The notes under the pieces: model-generated
What the model was told of the DNA's origin: nothing
The model's input: only the letters and a program-made list of their open reading frames with translations
The model's database searches: none
Part shown: piece by piece, positions 1 through 7,466 of the stretch
Layout: every line of letters begins with the position of its first letter
Position numbering within the stretch: the stretch's first letter is position 1
Assembly: GCA_003524335.1 (NCBI GenBank)
Contig: DQHV01000135.1
Span: 9,776-19,440 of the forward strand
From: Candidatus Aminicenantota bacterium
GTDB lineage: Bacteria > Acidobacteriota > Aminicenantia > Aminicenantales > UBA8522
Direction of reading: 5' to 3'
DNA: 9,665 nt
Position numbers and translations under genes: made by a program

Positions 1-627
1 CGCATCCAGGTCGAGCACCCGATCACCGAGATGGTGACCGGCATCGACCTGGTCAAGTGCCAGTTCGAGATCGCCGCCGGCCGGCCGCTGCCTTTCCGCC
101 AGGAGGATGTCCGGCCACAGGGCCATGCCATGGAATGTCGGATTATGGCGGAGGACCCCTTCAATGATTTCATGCCTTCTCCTGGGAAGATCGTTTATCT
201 CCACACGCCCGCCGGGTTGGGAGTGCGCGATGACAGCGGCATCTATGAAGGGTACGAAGTGCCCTTGGACTACGATCCTCTGCTTTCCAAGCTAATCACC
301 TGGGGGAAGACGAGGGAGGAGGCCATCCTCCGGATGAGGCGGGCTCTGTCCGAATATCAAGTCTACGGCATCAAGACCACCATCCCATTTTTCCAGAGGA
401 TCCTCCTTCATCCCCGGTTCCTGGCCGGCGCATACAACACCCATTTCATCGCCGAGCTGGAGAAAGAGCCCGGCCAAGAGGATCCGGCCGAAGAAATCGC
501 CGCCCTGATCGCCGCCGGGATCAAGAGCGGACGCGATGCCCAAACCGGAGCGTCGCCTCACAGCAAGGGCGAAGAGAAGAATTGGAGGATTCAGGGAAGG
601 TTGGAGAATTTCGCCAAGAGGCTTTAG
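1..627 (+). CDS. accC: Biotin carboxylase subunit of an acyl-CoA carboxylase, C-terminal part (5' end outside window)
   Basis: The reading frame is open from base 1 and ends at TAG 625-627, giving 208 residues of the C-terminal half of a biotin carboxylase. This cytoplasmic subunit uses ATP and bicarbonate to carboxylate biotin on the carrier protein. The first residues RIQVEHPITEM match the family active-site signature (R.QVEHP.TE; Arg1, Gln3 and Glu5 here correspond to E. coli AccC Arg292, Gln294 and Glu296). GHAMECRIMAEDP, the SPGKI turn, GVR (Arg76, equivalent to catalytic Arg338) and GIKTTIPF follow in family order. About 50 extra residues after the normal AccC end are charged and look disordered. 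The next gene, a biotin carrier protein, starts 1 nt after the stop, so the two are surely co-transcribed. The carrier type suggests a propionyl-/acetyl-CoA carboxylase of the PCC kind rather than classic AccABCD. Substrate cannot be decided because the carboxyltransferase is not in view. Confidence 0.93.
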   Translation, partial: RIQVEHPITEMVTGIDLVKCQFEIAAGRPLPFRQEDVRPQGHAMECRIMAEDPFNDFMPSPGKIVYLHTPAGLGVRDDSGIYEGYEVPLDYDPLLSKLITWGKTREEAILRMRRALSEYQVYGIKTTIPFFQRILLHPRFLAGAYNTHFIAELEKEPGQEDPAEEIAALIAAGIKSGRDAQTGASPHSKGEEKNWRIQGRLENFAKRL

Positions 628-628
628 G

Positions 629-1120
629 ATGAATTTCCTGTTTTGGCTTGGACAGAAGGAGGTCAAAGTTAGCCTGGAGGCGGCCGGGGATAACGTTCTC
701 CGGGTTTCGGTGGGCGATCGGTCCTATGATGTCTCCGCTGAGTTCATCGGTCAGGAGGAGATCCTCCTCAACGTCGACGGCCGGATTTTCAACGTCATCG
801 TCCACTCCAACTCCCTCTCCCATTCGGTCTTTGTCAATGGCCGGCTTTTCCGGGTCGAAAAACGCTCTGCCCTGAAGATCCTCAGGGAGGATAAGGGACG
901 GCAGAAGAAAAGAGACGTCAGGATCAGTATGCCGGGCCGCGTCGTCCAGGTGTTGGCAGCCCCGGGGGATGAGGTCCAGGAGGGCCAGCCCATCCTGGTG
1001 CTGGAGGCTATGAAGATGCAGAACGAGATAAAAGCCCCCCAGGCCGGACAGATCGCCAGGATCTGCTTTCGGGCCGGCGATTATGTCGAGGCCAGCTCTG
1101 TCCTCTTCACGGTTGAATAA
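629..1120 (+). CDS. Biotin carboxyl carrier protein (biotin/lipoyl-attachment domain) of acyl-CoA carboxylase
   Basis: This 163-residue protein carries the biotin that shuttles CO2 between biotin carboxylase and carboxyltransferase. The C-terminal 75 residues are a biotinyl domain: MPGRVVQVLAAPGDEVQEGQ, then LEAMKMQNEI with the biotinyl lysine at Lys129 flanked by two methionines, then the symmetric half GQIARICFRAGDYV. It lacks the extra 'thumb' loop of E. coli AccB, so it resembles carriers of propionyl-CoA, methylcrotonyl-CoA or oxaloacetate enzymes. Residues 1-85 are beta-rich (VSVGDRSYDV, VNGRLFRVE) and look like the BT/linker domain that docks carrier to carboxylase in those enzymes. 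A basic linker (about residues 86-98) separates the two parts. The ATG at 629 is chosen because AAGAGG at 616-621 sits 7 nt upstream and the frame fits tightly behind the carboxylase stop; a longer frame from 536 overlaps the carboxylase gene and adds nothing conserved. Confidence 0.92.
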   Translation: MNFLFWLGQKEVKVSLEAAGDNVLRVSVGDRSYDVSAEFIGQEEILLNVDGRIFNVIVHSNSLSHSVFVNGRLFRVEKRSALKILREDKGRQKKRDVRISMPGRVVQVLAAPGDEVQEGQPILVLEAMKMQNEIKAPQAGQIARICFRAGDYVEASSVLFTVE

Positions 1121-1185
1121 TGGGGCTCAAAACATAGTTTTTCTAGGGCGCGGTCCGTGGATGAGAAACCCGTATGAGGAGAGAA

Positions 1186-1250
1186 CGGGCAAGCCTTGGT
1201 TTTTTCCCCTTATTAACAAAGCGAGGGGGTGTCCCTCCGAGCTTTGCCCG
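1186..1250 (+). other. Possible structured RNA / three-way junction in the accB-tamB gap
   Basis: Within the 182-bp non-coding gap, CGGGCAAGC (1186-1194) can pair with GCTTTGCCCG (1241-1250) through 9 base pairs with one bulged T. Inside it, a short CTTG/CAAAG pairing (1195-1198 with 1217-1221) and a GAGGG/CCCTC hairpin (1223-1227 with 1233-1237) would complete a three-way junction. A competing pairing of CCCCT (1206-1210) with AGGGG (1224-1228) is mutually exclusive with the second hairpin. No T-tract follows the outer stem, so it is not a standard Rho-independent terminator. It could be a 3' end-forming or processing element of the carboxylase mRNA, a small RNA, or chance folding. I do not recognise a known riboswitch class. 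Confidence 0.25.
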
Positions 1251-1257
1251 AGCCGGA

Positions 1258-1287
1258 TTGAGAAGAATCCCTTGATAGTGCTATATT
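1258..1287 (+). promoter_or_regulatory. Sigma70-type promoter for the tamB-omp85-surA-fabD transcript
   Basis: TTGAGA (1258-1263) and TATATT (1282-1287) each differ from the housekeeping consensus by one base and are 18 bp apart. A TGC immediately before the -10 box (1279-1281) makes it an extended -10 (TGnTATATT). A start of transcription about 7 nt downstream would fall near 1294-1295, only some 8-9 nt before the tamB ATG at 1303. That leader has no Shine-Dalgarno sequence. The placement is inferred from sequence alone. Confidence 0.55.
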
Positions 1288-1302
1288 AAGCTGTCTCTGC
1301 TC

Positions 1303-4300
1303 ATGACCAAAAAAAGGCTGGGATCGCTTATCGCCTTCGCTATCCTGGTGTCGGTCCTCCTCGGCGGCGGGGTCTATTTACGGAACTTCATCCGTGGCCA
1401 AGTCAGAAAGAGGATCCAATCGGCTTTCACCTATTCCCGCATCCAGCTTCATCTTTTTCCTCCGTCCGTATTGCTCGAGGACATCCGGACGGTTTCCCAG
1501 TCCCCTTATTTCTCGGCCAAGAGCGTATCTATAGTCCTGCCCTTCAGTTCTTTGTTCAAGAACGAGAGGCCACTCACGATCTTCATCGACAGGCCGGTGA
1601 TCAGGATCTCCGCTCTGCCTGAGGGTCAAGGGGTCGGGGCCAAGAACAGGGCTTCGCTGGCCCTGCCTTTTGCCATCAAGAAAGGGCTGCTCCGGGAGGG
1701 CGAGTTCCACTATTCCGGCCGCAAGGAGAGTTTTGAGGCAAAAGGAGTTAGGGCCAGCTTAAGTCTGCAAGATGAGTTCCTATCGCTGCGGGTGGAAGCA
1801 GCCGAGAGCTCCCTCCGGCTGGAGCCTGAGAGGAAGCCATTGGAAGGGAAGATGGCGCTCGTTCTGGAAAGCCTGGGAACCCGCTGGAGAATCAACAGGT
1901 TCGTCCTCGCCGGCCGAGACACCTGGATCAAGGCCCAGGGAAGTCTCTTCGGGCAGCTCGATCCCCAGGGGACGCTGCGAGTCTCGTTCAAGGCCGACCT
2001 GGATTCCGTCGCCAAGGTGCTGGGAATTCCCTTCGAATGGGAAGGCCGGATCGAAGGAGCGGGAGACCTGAGCAGGACCCAGGAGGAGATCAAGTTCGTC
2101 AGCCGCCTCAGCAGCGGCGGGCTTACGCTCAACCGAGTTCCCCTGGAAAAAATAACGGGCAGCCTCGAATATTCCACGGTGCGAGGCTTTCTCGTCGAGA
2201 TGAACATGCAGAAGCGGTCCGGCCTGGAATCGGTCCGGATCCAGGAAACCCAGGGAAAAATCGGGGGCGAGGTGCGGGGATTTCATCTCGAACCCATCCT
2301 GGCCATGACCTCGGTGCCGTGGCCAGTGAGATCGCCTGTGTGGGGAAAGTTCTCTCTGGATGACCGCCAGTTGGTGGCCGATTTCGAGTTTAGGGATTCG
2401 TCCTTCTCCGGTCCCCCTGAAACCTACCCATTTTCCGGCCCGGTTCGCTTTGTTTGGGACCGCCAGAACGAGTTCCGGTTTTCCTCTCCCCGGCTGGACA
2501 CCAGATTTGGGCGTTTTGCCTTCGACGGGAAGTATGTCCTCGACCGGGCCGCCGATGTGACCATCAGCGGCGAGGTCAGCGATGTCCGGGAGGCCCGAAG
2601 GTTCACCTCCCTTGTTCTTCGCCAGAATCTGACGTTTCCGGAGATCCGGGGCAGCGGCATCGCCTCAGTCGAGATCAAAGGCGCCCCATCGGATATTCAG
2701 GTCAGGATCGAATTTGCTCTCTCTCCGGCCGGTTTCGACAGGCATGATGTCGAAGCCGCCGAAGGCCTGGTGGAAATCCAAAAGGACGAAGTGCGCGGGC
2801 AGTTCCGGGTTAATGACCCCGGCCTCAAGGGCAACATCACCCTCCTCAATTCCCCTCAGGGATTAGATATCGGAATCAATATGGCTGAAGGAGACCTGGG
2901 CAGGGTCTTGGCCGGCTTGAATTTACGGCTGCCACTCCGCGGAATGGGGACCGGCGATTTCCAGGTCCGGTATCGGGACGACGTCATCCGGGTGGACGGT
3001 ACGTTTTCGAGCCCCCTGATCAGGTTTGGGACACAGGAACTCAGAGCCCTGACGGGAAAGCTCATCTGGGACGGAGACTCGATCGCCTTCCCCGAGCTCG
3101 CCTTCGATATCTTCGGCGGGAGGGTGAAGACCGCCTGGCGGCTGGGGGTGAAGAGCGAAGAGGTAGAGATCGATGCCGCCGGAGAGCGGATCAACCTGAA
3201 CACCTTGAGACCTGACCTGGCCGGAGAGCTGAATTTCACGCTCAAGGGCAGAGGACGACTGGGCGGGGAAGAGATGCCTGCCGGCGACTTCGGCATCAAT
3301 AACCTGCGCTTCGGTCCTTTCCCTCAAGTCGATGCTCGAGGAGAGCTCCGGCTCCGCATGTCAAAAGAACGTCTCGGCCTCATGGCCCGAGGTTATTTCT
3401 CCGCCGAAGAGAACGATTTCTCGGTGGATGCCGATATCCCCCTCGCTCCGGACAGCCTGTCCATCGACGTCAGCGGTGGATTCAGCAACCTCGATCTCGT
3501 CTTTCCCTGGCGCGGGGTTAAGGGCAGGTTGGAATACCAAGCCCGAATCCGCGGCGCCCCCTCTTCTCCCCAACTCAATGGAGTCATCGAGATTCAGGGA
3601 CCGGTTCTTCCCTTCCCTCAATTTCCCCAAGCTTTGGCCGATTATTCTGGCCGGGTGAATGTCGAGGGAGGACGGTTTTCCATCAGGTCGTTCCGCGGAA
3701 AGCTCGGGGGAGGCGAAGTCGAAGGGAACGGCGAGGTTACTTTGGGGAAAGGTGGCGAGATCGGCATCAACTGCTCCTTCGGAGGCAAGAGCATGCTGCT
3801 CTCGCCGCTCGAGCGGACCCGCGCCTTGGCGAATGCCTCGCTGCGGCTGGTCAAGGACAGCAAACGATTTATCTTGGAGGGCGATGTCGCGGTGCGCCGC
3901 CTCTCCTGGAGGCGGGAGATCCAGGAAAAATTCTCGTTCTCCTCGCGCCCAAACGCAAAGCCGCAGCAGAAGCCAGGCTTCTTTGACGACCTCACCCTGA
4001 ATGTCCGGCTAAAGGCCGATGACAACGCCTGGATGGAAAATTCTCTGGGCCGGGTCAGAGGACGTTTCGACCTGAACGTTACGGGAGACATCAAGGCCCC
4101 TATCCTTCTCGGGACCATCGAAACCCTGAGCGGGGAGGCCCTTTTTCAGGACAGGAAATTCCAGATCCTCCGCGGACGCTTGAGCTTTTTCAATCCCTCC
4201 TCGGTCGAGCCCTACCTGGATTTTCGGGCGGAAACTTTTGTCAAGGACTATCGTGTAACCATCACGCTGTCCGGTTTGGCAACGCAACTGAAGCCCCAGT

Positions 4301-4710
4301 TCAGCTCCTCGCCCCCTCTGCCGCCGGAGGATGTCCTGGCCCTTCTCGCATTGGGAGAAGCCTACAAGAGACAATACAGAACGGAGACGAGCTCCCAACT
4401 CAGCACGGCCTCGCTGCTCTCCTTCACCCTGACCGAAGGCGCCCAGAAGAGGGCCGAGAAGCTGTTCAGTCTCGACCGCTTCCGGATCGACCCTTTTCTT
4501 ATGGGTTCTTCGTCCGAGATGACCGCCCGGCTGACGATCGGGAAGAAAATCTCCAAGGATTTCTATATCTATTACTCCACCAACCTAACCAGGCAGACCG
4601 AGGAGATCGTCCGCCTGGAATGGGATCTGAGCAACGAATTCTCGATTGTCGGCACGCGCAACGAAATTGGAAGGCTCAGCTTCGATGTCAAGGTTCGCAG
4701 GCGGTTTTAG
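1303..4710 (+). CDS. tamB: TamB-family translocation/assembly protein (AsmA-like, DUF490 C-terminal domain)
   Basis: This 1135-residue protein is an inner-membrane-anchored, periplasm-spanning protein of the TamB/AsmA-like group, which forms a long beta-groove and works with an Omp85 partner; family members are implicated in outer-membrane protein assembly and in phospholipid transport. Residues about 7-27 (LGSLIAFAILVSVLLGGGVY, after MTKKR) form one N-terminal membrane anchor. The rest is a long run of short amphipathic beta strands (repeated patterns such as FSLDDRQLVADFEF) typical of the groove. The DUF490/TamB_C domain occupies roughly residues 890-1135, with GTIETLSGEALFQDRKF, the LPPEDVLALLALG motif (about 1006-1018), the LTIGKKISKDFYIYYSTNL strand pair, and a C-terminus ending in aromatic Phe. 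It is slightly shorter than E. coli TamB (about 1260). ATG 1303 is the first start after an in-frame TAG at 1276-1278, and lies just before the membrane anchor; it has no Shine-Dalgarno. Its 3' end overlaps the downstream omp85 gene by 26 nt. Confidence 0.92.
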   Translation: MTKKRLGSLIAFAILVSVLLGGGVYLRNFIRGQVRKRIQSAFTYSRIQLHLFPPSVLLEDIRTVSQSPYFSAKSVSIVLPFSSLFKNERPLTIFIDRPVIRISALPEGQGVGAKNRASLALPFAIKKGLLREGEFHYSGRKESFEAKGVRASLSLQDEFLSLRVEAAESSLRLEPERKPLEGKMALVLESLGTRWRINRFVLAGRDTWIKAQGSLFGQLDPQGTLRVSFKADLDSVAKVLGIPFEWEGRIEGAGDLSRTQEEIKFVSRLSSGGLTLNRVPLEKITGSLEYSTVRGFLVEMNMQKRSGLESVRIQETQGKIGGEVRGFHLEPILAMTSVPWPVRSPVWGKFSLDDRQLVADFEFRDSSFSGPPETYPFSGPVRFVWDRQNEFRFSSPRLDTRFGRFAFDGKYVLDRAADVTISGEVSDVREARRFTSLVLRQNLTFPEIRGSGIASVEIKGAPSDIQVRIEFALSPAGFDRHDVEAAEGLVEIQKDEVRGQFRVNDPGLKGNITLLNSPQGLDIGINMAEGDLGRVLAGLNLRLPLRGMGTGDFQVRYRDDVIRVDGTFSSPLIRFGTQELRALTGKLIWDGDSIAFPELAFDIFGGRVKTAWRLGVKSEEVEIDAAGERINLNTLRPDLAGELNFTLKGRGRLGGEEMPAGDFGINNLRFGPFPQVDARGELRLRMSKERLGLMARGYFSAEENDFSVDADIPLAPDSLSIDVSGGFSNLDLVFPWRGVKGRLEYQARIRGAPSSPQLNGVIEIQGPVLPFPQFPQALADYSGRVNVEGGRFSIRSFRGKLGGGEVEGNGEVTLGKGGEIGINCSFGGKSMLLSPLERTRALANASLRLVKDSKRFILEGDVAVRRLSWRREIQEKFSFSSRPNAKPQQKPGFFDDLTLNVRLKADDNAWMENSLGRVRGRFDLNVTGDIKAPILLGTIETLSGEALFQDRKFQILRGRLSFFNPSSVEPYLDFRAETFVKDYRVTITLSGLATQLKPQFSSSPPLPPEDVLALLALGEAYKRQYRTETSSQLSTASLLSFTLTEGAQKRAEKLFSLDRFRIDPFLMGSSSEMTARLTIGKKISKDFYIYYSTNLTRQTEEIVRLEWDLSNEFSIVGTRNEIGRLSFDVKVRRRF
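4669..4674 (+). promoter_or_regulatory. Ribosome binding site for the Omp85 gene, inside tamB
   Basis: GGAAGG lies within the last codons of tamB, 10 nt before the ATG at 4685. It supports 4685 over the in-frame upstream start at 4646, and over the in-frame ATG at 4778, which would remove the signal peptide. The arrangement implies coupled translation with tamB. Confidence 0.5.
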
Positions 4711-7462
4711 GGACGGGCGCCGGAGGCTGTGCCTCCCGGCCTGCTTTCTCTGTCTCATCCTCTCCCTGCCCGGCCTTATGAGCTCAGCCGCTTTTCCCCA
4801 GAGTGCTCCGGCCGCAGTGGTTGCCAAAGTGGAGGTCTGGGTGGACGGAGCCCCCAACACCGAAAACCTGGAACGCCTGGTCTCCATCCGGCCCGGCGAC
4901 CTGTATTCGCTGTCGGCTGTCAGTGACAGCATCAAACAGATCCACCGAAGCCAACTATTCTCCGACGTGGTGGTCACGCGGAGCGGCGTGGAGAGCGTCG
5001 AGCTCAGGTTCGGGCTCACCCGGAAGCTCATCGTCCGCAAAATCGGCTTCCGGGGCGAAAAAGGAACGTCGGGGCGAAAACTCAGGAATTCCCTTTACGC
5101 GCTGCAGGAATATGCCTATTTCTCCGACGAAAAGCTGGCCCGGGCGACCGAAGAATTGAAGATGGCCTTGATCGATGAGGGCTATTTCCAGCCCCAGGTC
5201 CGGGCAGCGGCGAAGCGGGTTCCAGGGGCTCCTCAGGTCGACGTCGTTTTCGCCATTGCGGCGGGAGCGCGCTATGCGATCTCCGCGATCCGGTTCCAGT
5301 GGAGCGCCGGCGTCCCCAAAGCGGACCTGAAGAAGGCCATGAAGACAAAGGAAGGCGATCTTTACAGCCTCAGCCGGTTGGACCAGGATCTGGCCAGGCT
5401 TCGAGCGCTTTACGCCAAACACCGATACCCGCGGGCCGACGTCGAACTCACCGCCGAGGATTTTTTCCCGGAGAACGGGACCGTTTCCTTGTTGATCCGG
5501 GTTGACCCTGACGAACATATCGAAATCCTCATCTCTGGGGCCGATGTTCCTATCGACCTCGTCTTGCCGATCTGGGAAGAGAGGATCTTTGAAGAATGGG
5601 GACTCGGCGAGGCTGAGGCGAGAATCCTGGCCTATCTTAGAGAAAAAGGATATATCCTGGCCGCAGTGAGCTCCCGGATTGAGAGGGAGGAAGCCGGGAT
5701 CCGGATCGTCCATCGGGTCGATCCCGGGCAGAAGGCCAGGATCAGTAATGTCCGGTTTGAAGGCAACAGCCATTTTACTGCCGGCCGGATAAAGAAAGAG
5801 CTGGGGATTGCCGACCGCGTCCTCTTTTTCGGGAGGCTGGACGGGAAACGAGCCTTCGAGCTCACCAGCGAGATCAAGATGCTCTACGAGATCGAAGGGT
5901 TCCCCGCCGCCCAAGTCGGCCTCCAGTTCTCCGTGGAGGGAGACGAGGCCGAAGCGGTTTACACAATCCAAGAGGGAAGACAGCAGCGGATCAAGACTAT
6001 CGAGATCGCCGGAGCCTCTCTTTTCAGCCCCGAGATGATCCGGTCGCAGTTGAGCATCGCCGAAGACGGGCCGTTCTTCCGGCCGTTCATCCGGAGAGAG
6101 ATCGAGAAACTGAGTGCCTTCTATCTCGACCAATCTGTCCGGGGAACGAAGATCGAGCCCAGGATAGAGGCTTTGGGAGAGGACCTGTTCAAGGTCATCT
6201 TCAATATCCAGGAAGGCCGGATGATCCGGATCCAGAGCTTATTCGTTTCCGGAAACCGCACCACCCGGAACAATGTGGTCCTACGAGAGTTGAGGGTCAA
6301 AGAGGGGGACCTGGCCCGGGCCGACAGGATCTCTCTCTCCAAGCAGAATTTGGAAAGGTTGGGCATCTTTTCCGAAGTCGCGATCGAAGAGATCCCCATC
6401 TCGGAAAGCGCGGAGCATGTCATCATCACGGTCCGCGAGGGGGAAAGAAACTATGCAGGCGTCGGCATCGGCCTCGAGACCCGGGATACCTTCAGGTCCG
6501 CCTCATCGCTTCTCGAAACGAGCCTGCGGCTCCGCGGCACCGCGGAGTATATGCGGGGCAACATGTTCGGCAGCGCCGCCAGCCTGAGCTTCGTCACCCA
6601 GTTCAGCCTCTCCGAGAAACGAGTCGTGGTCACCTGGCAGCAGCCCTATTTTTTATTCAACATCCCCGTCGAGACCTACATCAACGGCTGGGTCGAGGCG
6701 GAAGACCGGACTAGCTTCGCCTTCGAGCGAGAGGGCATCAGTGTCACGGGAATGCGGCCGTTCTTCTGGGGCTTCGATATGCTGACGACTCTAGGATACG
6801 CCCGGACCACGCTGACCAAACTCGAGGTCCCGCCCAATGAGATCGACCGCCAGTTCTACCCTTATTCAAAGACCTCGCTGGCCCCGAGTTTCATCCGGGA
6901 GCGGCGGGACGATGCCTTCAACCCGGAGCGAGGCTATTTCTCCAGCCTGGCGCTGGATTGGGCCTTCCCTCTTCTTCAGACGGAATCCGATTTTCTCAAA
7001 GGCCTGTTCAAGTACCAGCGCTATTTCACCCTGGTGCCCCGTGTCCTTCTCGGTTCCACGTTCCGGCTGGGACTCGGCATGGGCAAGATGCCCATCCACG
7101 AGCGGTTTTTCGCTGGAGGCAGCAATTCCTTCCGCGGGGCGAAATTCGATGAACTCGGTCCTGAGGATCCCGAGTCCGGCATTCCCATCGGGGGGAAGGC
7201 TCTTGTTCTGTTCAATTTCGAGTTCAGCTTTCCGGTCGTCTCTTCGCTTCGCAACTTTTCGGGTGTTATTTTCTACGATGCGGGCAACTCCTTCTTCAAC
7301 CGGAGCGATGTCGACCTCCGCGACTTGGAACACGCCGTCGGGCTGGGGGTGCGGTATCGGACTCCTCTCGGCCCCGTGAGACTGGAGCTCGGCTGGAACC
7401 TGACGGATCCCGAGAAACGAGGGCGACCTATTGCCTTTATCACGATCGGCAATATATTCTAA
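4685..7462 (+). CDS. BamA/TamA-family (Omp85) outer-membrane assembly protein with seven POTRA-like repeats
   Basis: This 925-residue protein inserts beta-barrel proteins into the outer membrane. Residues 11-35 are a signal peptide (RRR, then a hydrophobic stretch with LCLILSLPGLMSSA). The periplasmic part reads as seven POTRA-like modules at about 46-115, 115-196, 197-277, 278-351, 352-434, 435-513 and 514-588; most follow the pattern 'beta strand, GD/GN turn, helix pair, ...GYF/IFSEV..., strand, EGR'. Module 5 (ISNVRFEGNSHF) and module 7 (SLFVSGNRTTRNNVVLREL, LKEGD-like VKEGD) are the most canonical; module 4 is the weakest. Residues about 590-925 are the 16-strand barrel (PF01103 type), including DDAFNPERGYFSS, the loop-6 region FFAGGSNSFRGAKF with invariant Arg817, and a C-terminal strand ending in Phe. 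It directly follows tamB, so it could be the TamA-like partner, the essential BamA, or both; the sequence alone does not decide. Translation overlaps tamB by 26 nt and the next gene starts 4 nt after the stop. Confidence 0.93.
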   Translation: MSRFAGGFRDGRRRLCLPACFLCLILSLPGLMSSAAFPQSAPAAVVAKVEVWVDGAPNTENLERLVSIRPGDLYSLSAVSDSIKQIHRSQLFSDVVVTRSGVESVELRFGLTRKLIVRKIGFRGEKGTSGRKLRNSLYALQEYAYFSDEKLARATEELKMALIDEGYFQPQVRAAAKRVPGAPQVDVVFAIAAGARYAISAIRFQWSAGVPKADLKKAMKTKEGDLYSLSRLDQDLARLRALYAKHRYPRADVELTAEDFFPENGTVSLLIRVDPDEHIEILISGADVPIDLVLPIWEERIFEEWGLGEAEARILAYLREKGYILAAVSSRIEREEAGIRIVHRVDPGQKARISNVRFEGNSHFTAGRIKKELGIADRVLFFGRLDGKRAFELTSEIKMLYEIEGFPAAQVGLQFSVEGDEAEAVYTIQEGRQQRIKTIEIAGASLFSPEMIRSQLSIAEDGPFFRPFIRREIEKLSAFYLDQSVRGTKIEPRIEALGEDLFKVIFNIQEGRMIRIQSLFVSGNRTTRNNVVLRELRVKEGDLARADRISLSKQNLERLGIFSEVAIEEIPISESAEHVIITVREGERNYAGVGIGLETRDTFRSASSLLETSLRLRGTAEYMRGNMFGSAASLSFVTQFSLSEKRVVVTWQQPYFLFNIPVETYINGWVEAEDRTSFAFEREGISVTGMRPFFWGFDMLTTLGYARTTLTKLEVPPNEIDRQFYPYSKTSLAPSFIRERRDDAFNPERGYFSSLALDWAFPLLQTESDFLKGLFKYQRYFTLVPRVLLGSTFRLGLGMGKMPIHERFFAGGSNSFRGAKFDELGPEDPESGIPIGGKALVLFNFEFSFPVVSSLRNFSGVIFYDAGNSFFNRSDVDLRDLEHAVGLGVRYRTPLGPVRLELGWNLTDPEKRGRPIAFITIGNIF
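4719..4740 (+). other. Strong hairpin just after the tamB stop, in the Omp85 signal-peptide region
   Basis: GCCGGAGGC (4719-4727) pairs with GCCTCCCGGC (4731-4740) through 9 base pairs with one bulged C (4737) and a TGT loop. It begins 8 nt after the tamB stop codon and 34 nt after the Omp85 start. There is no T-tract, so it is not a classic terminator. It could slow ribosomes, stabilise the mRNA or tune relative expression of the two genes, or simply reflect GC-rich coding sequence. Confidence 0.35.
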
Positions 7463-7466
7463 TCCC

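Noticed and set aside
1129..1142. AAAAC-ATA-GTTTT inverted repeat followed by T residues after accB, considered as a Rho-independent terminator
   Set aside because: The stem is only five mostly A/T pairs and too weak for termination; no GC-rich stem lies next to the T-run.
1169..1206. CCCGT/ACGGG inverted repeat (1169-1173, 1185-1189) with a T-run at 1200-1205, considered as a terminator
   Set aside because: The loop is 11 nt and the T-run starts 10 nt after the stem, so the geometry is wrong.
1083..1289. Small frame of 68 codons spanning the accB end and the gap
   Set aside because: It lacks a good ribosome site, overlaps accB out of frame and ends inside the predicted promoter; its composition does not look coding.
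4955..6133. Long open frame on the minus strand (392 codons) opposite the Omp85 gene
   Set aside because: It is fully antisense to the well-supported POTRA region, has no recognisable domain, and long antisense frames are common in GC-rich coding DNA.
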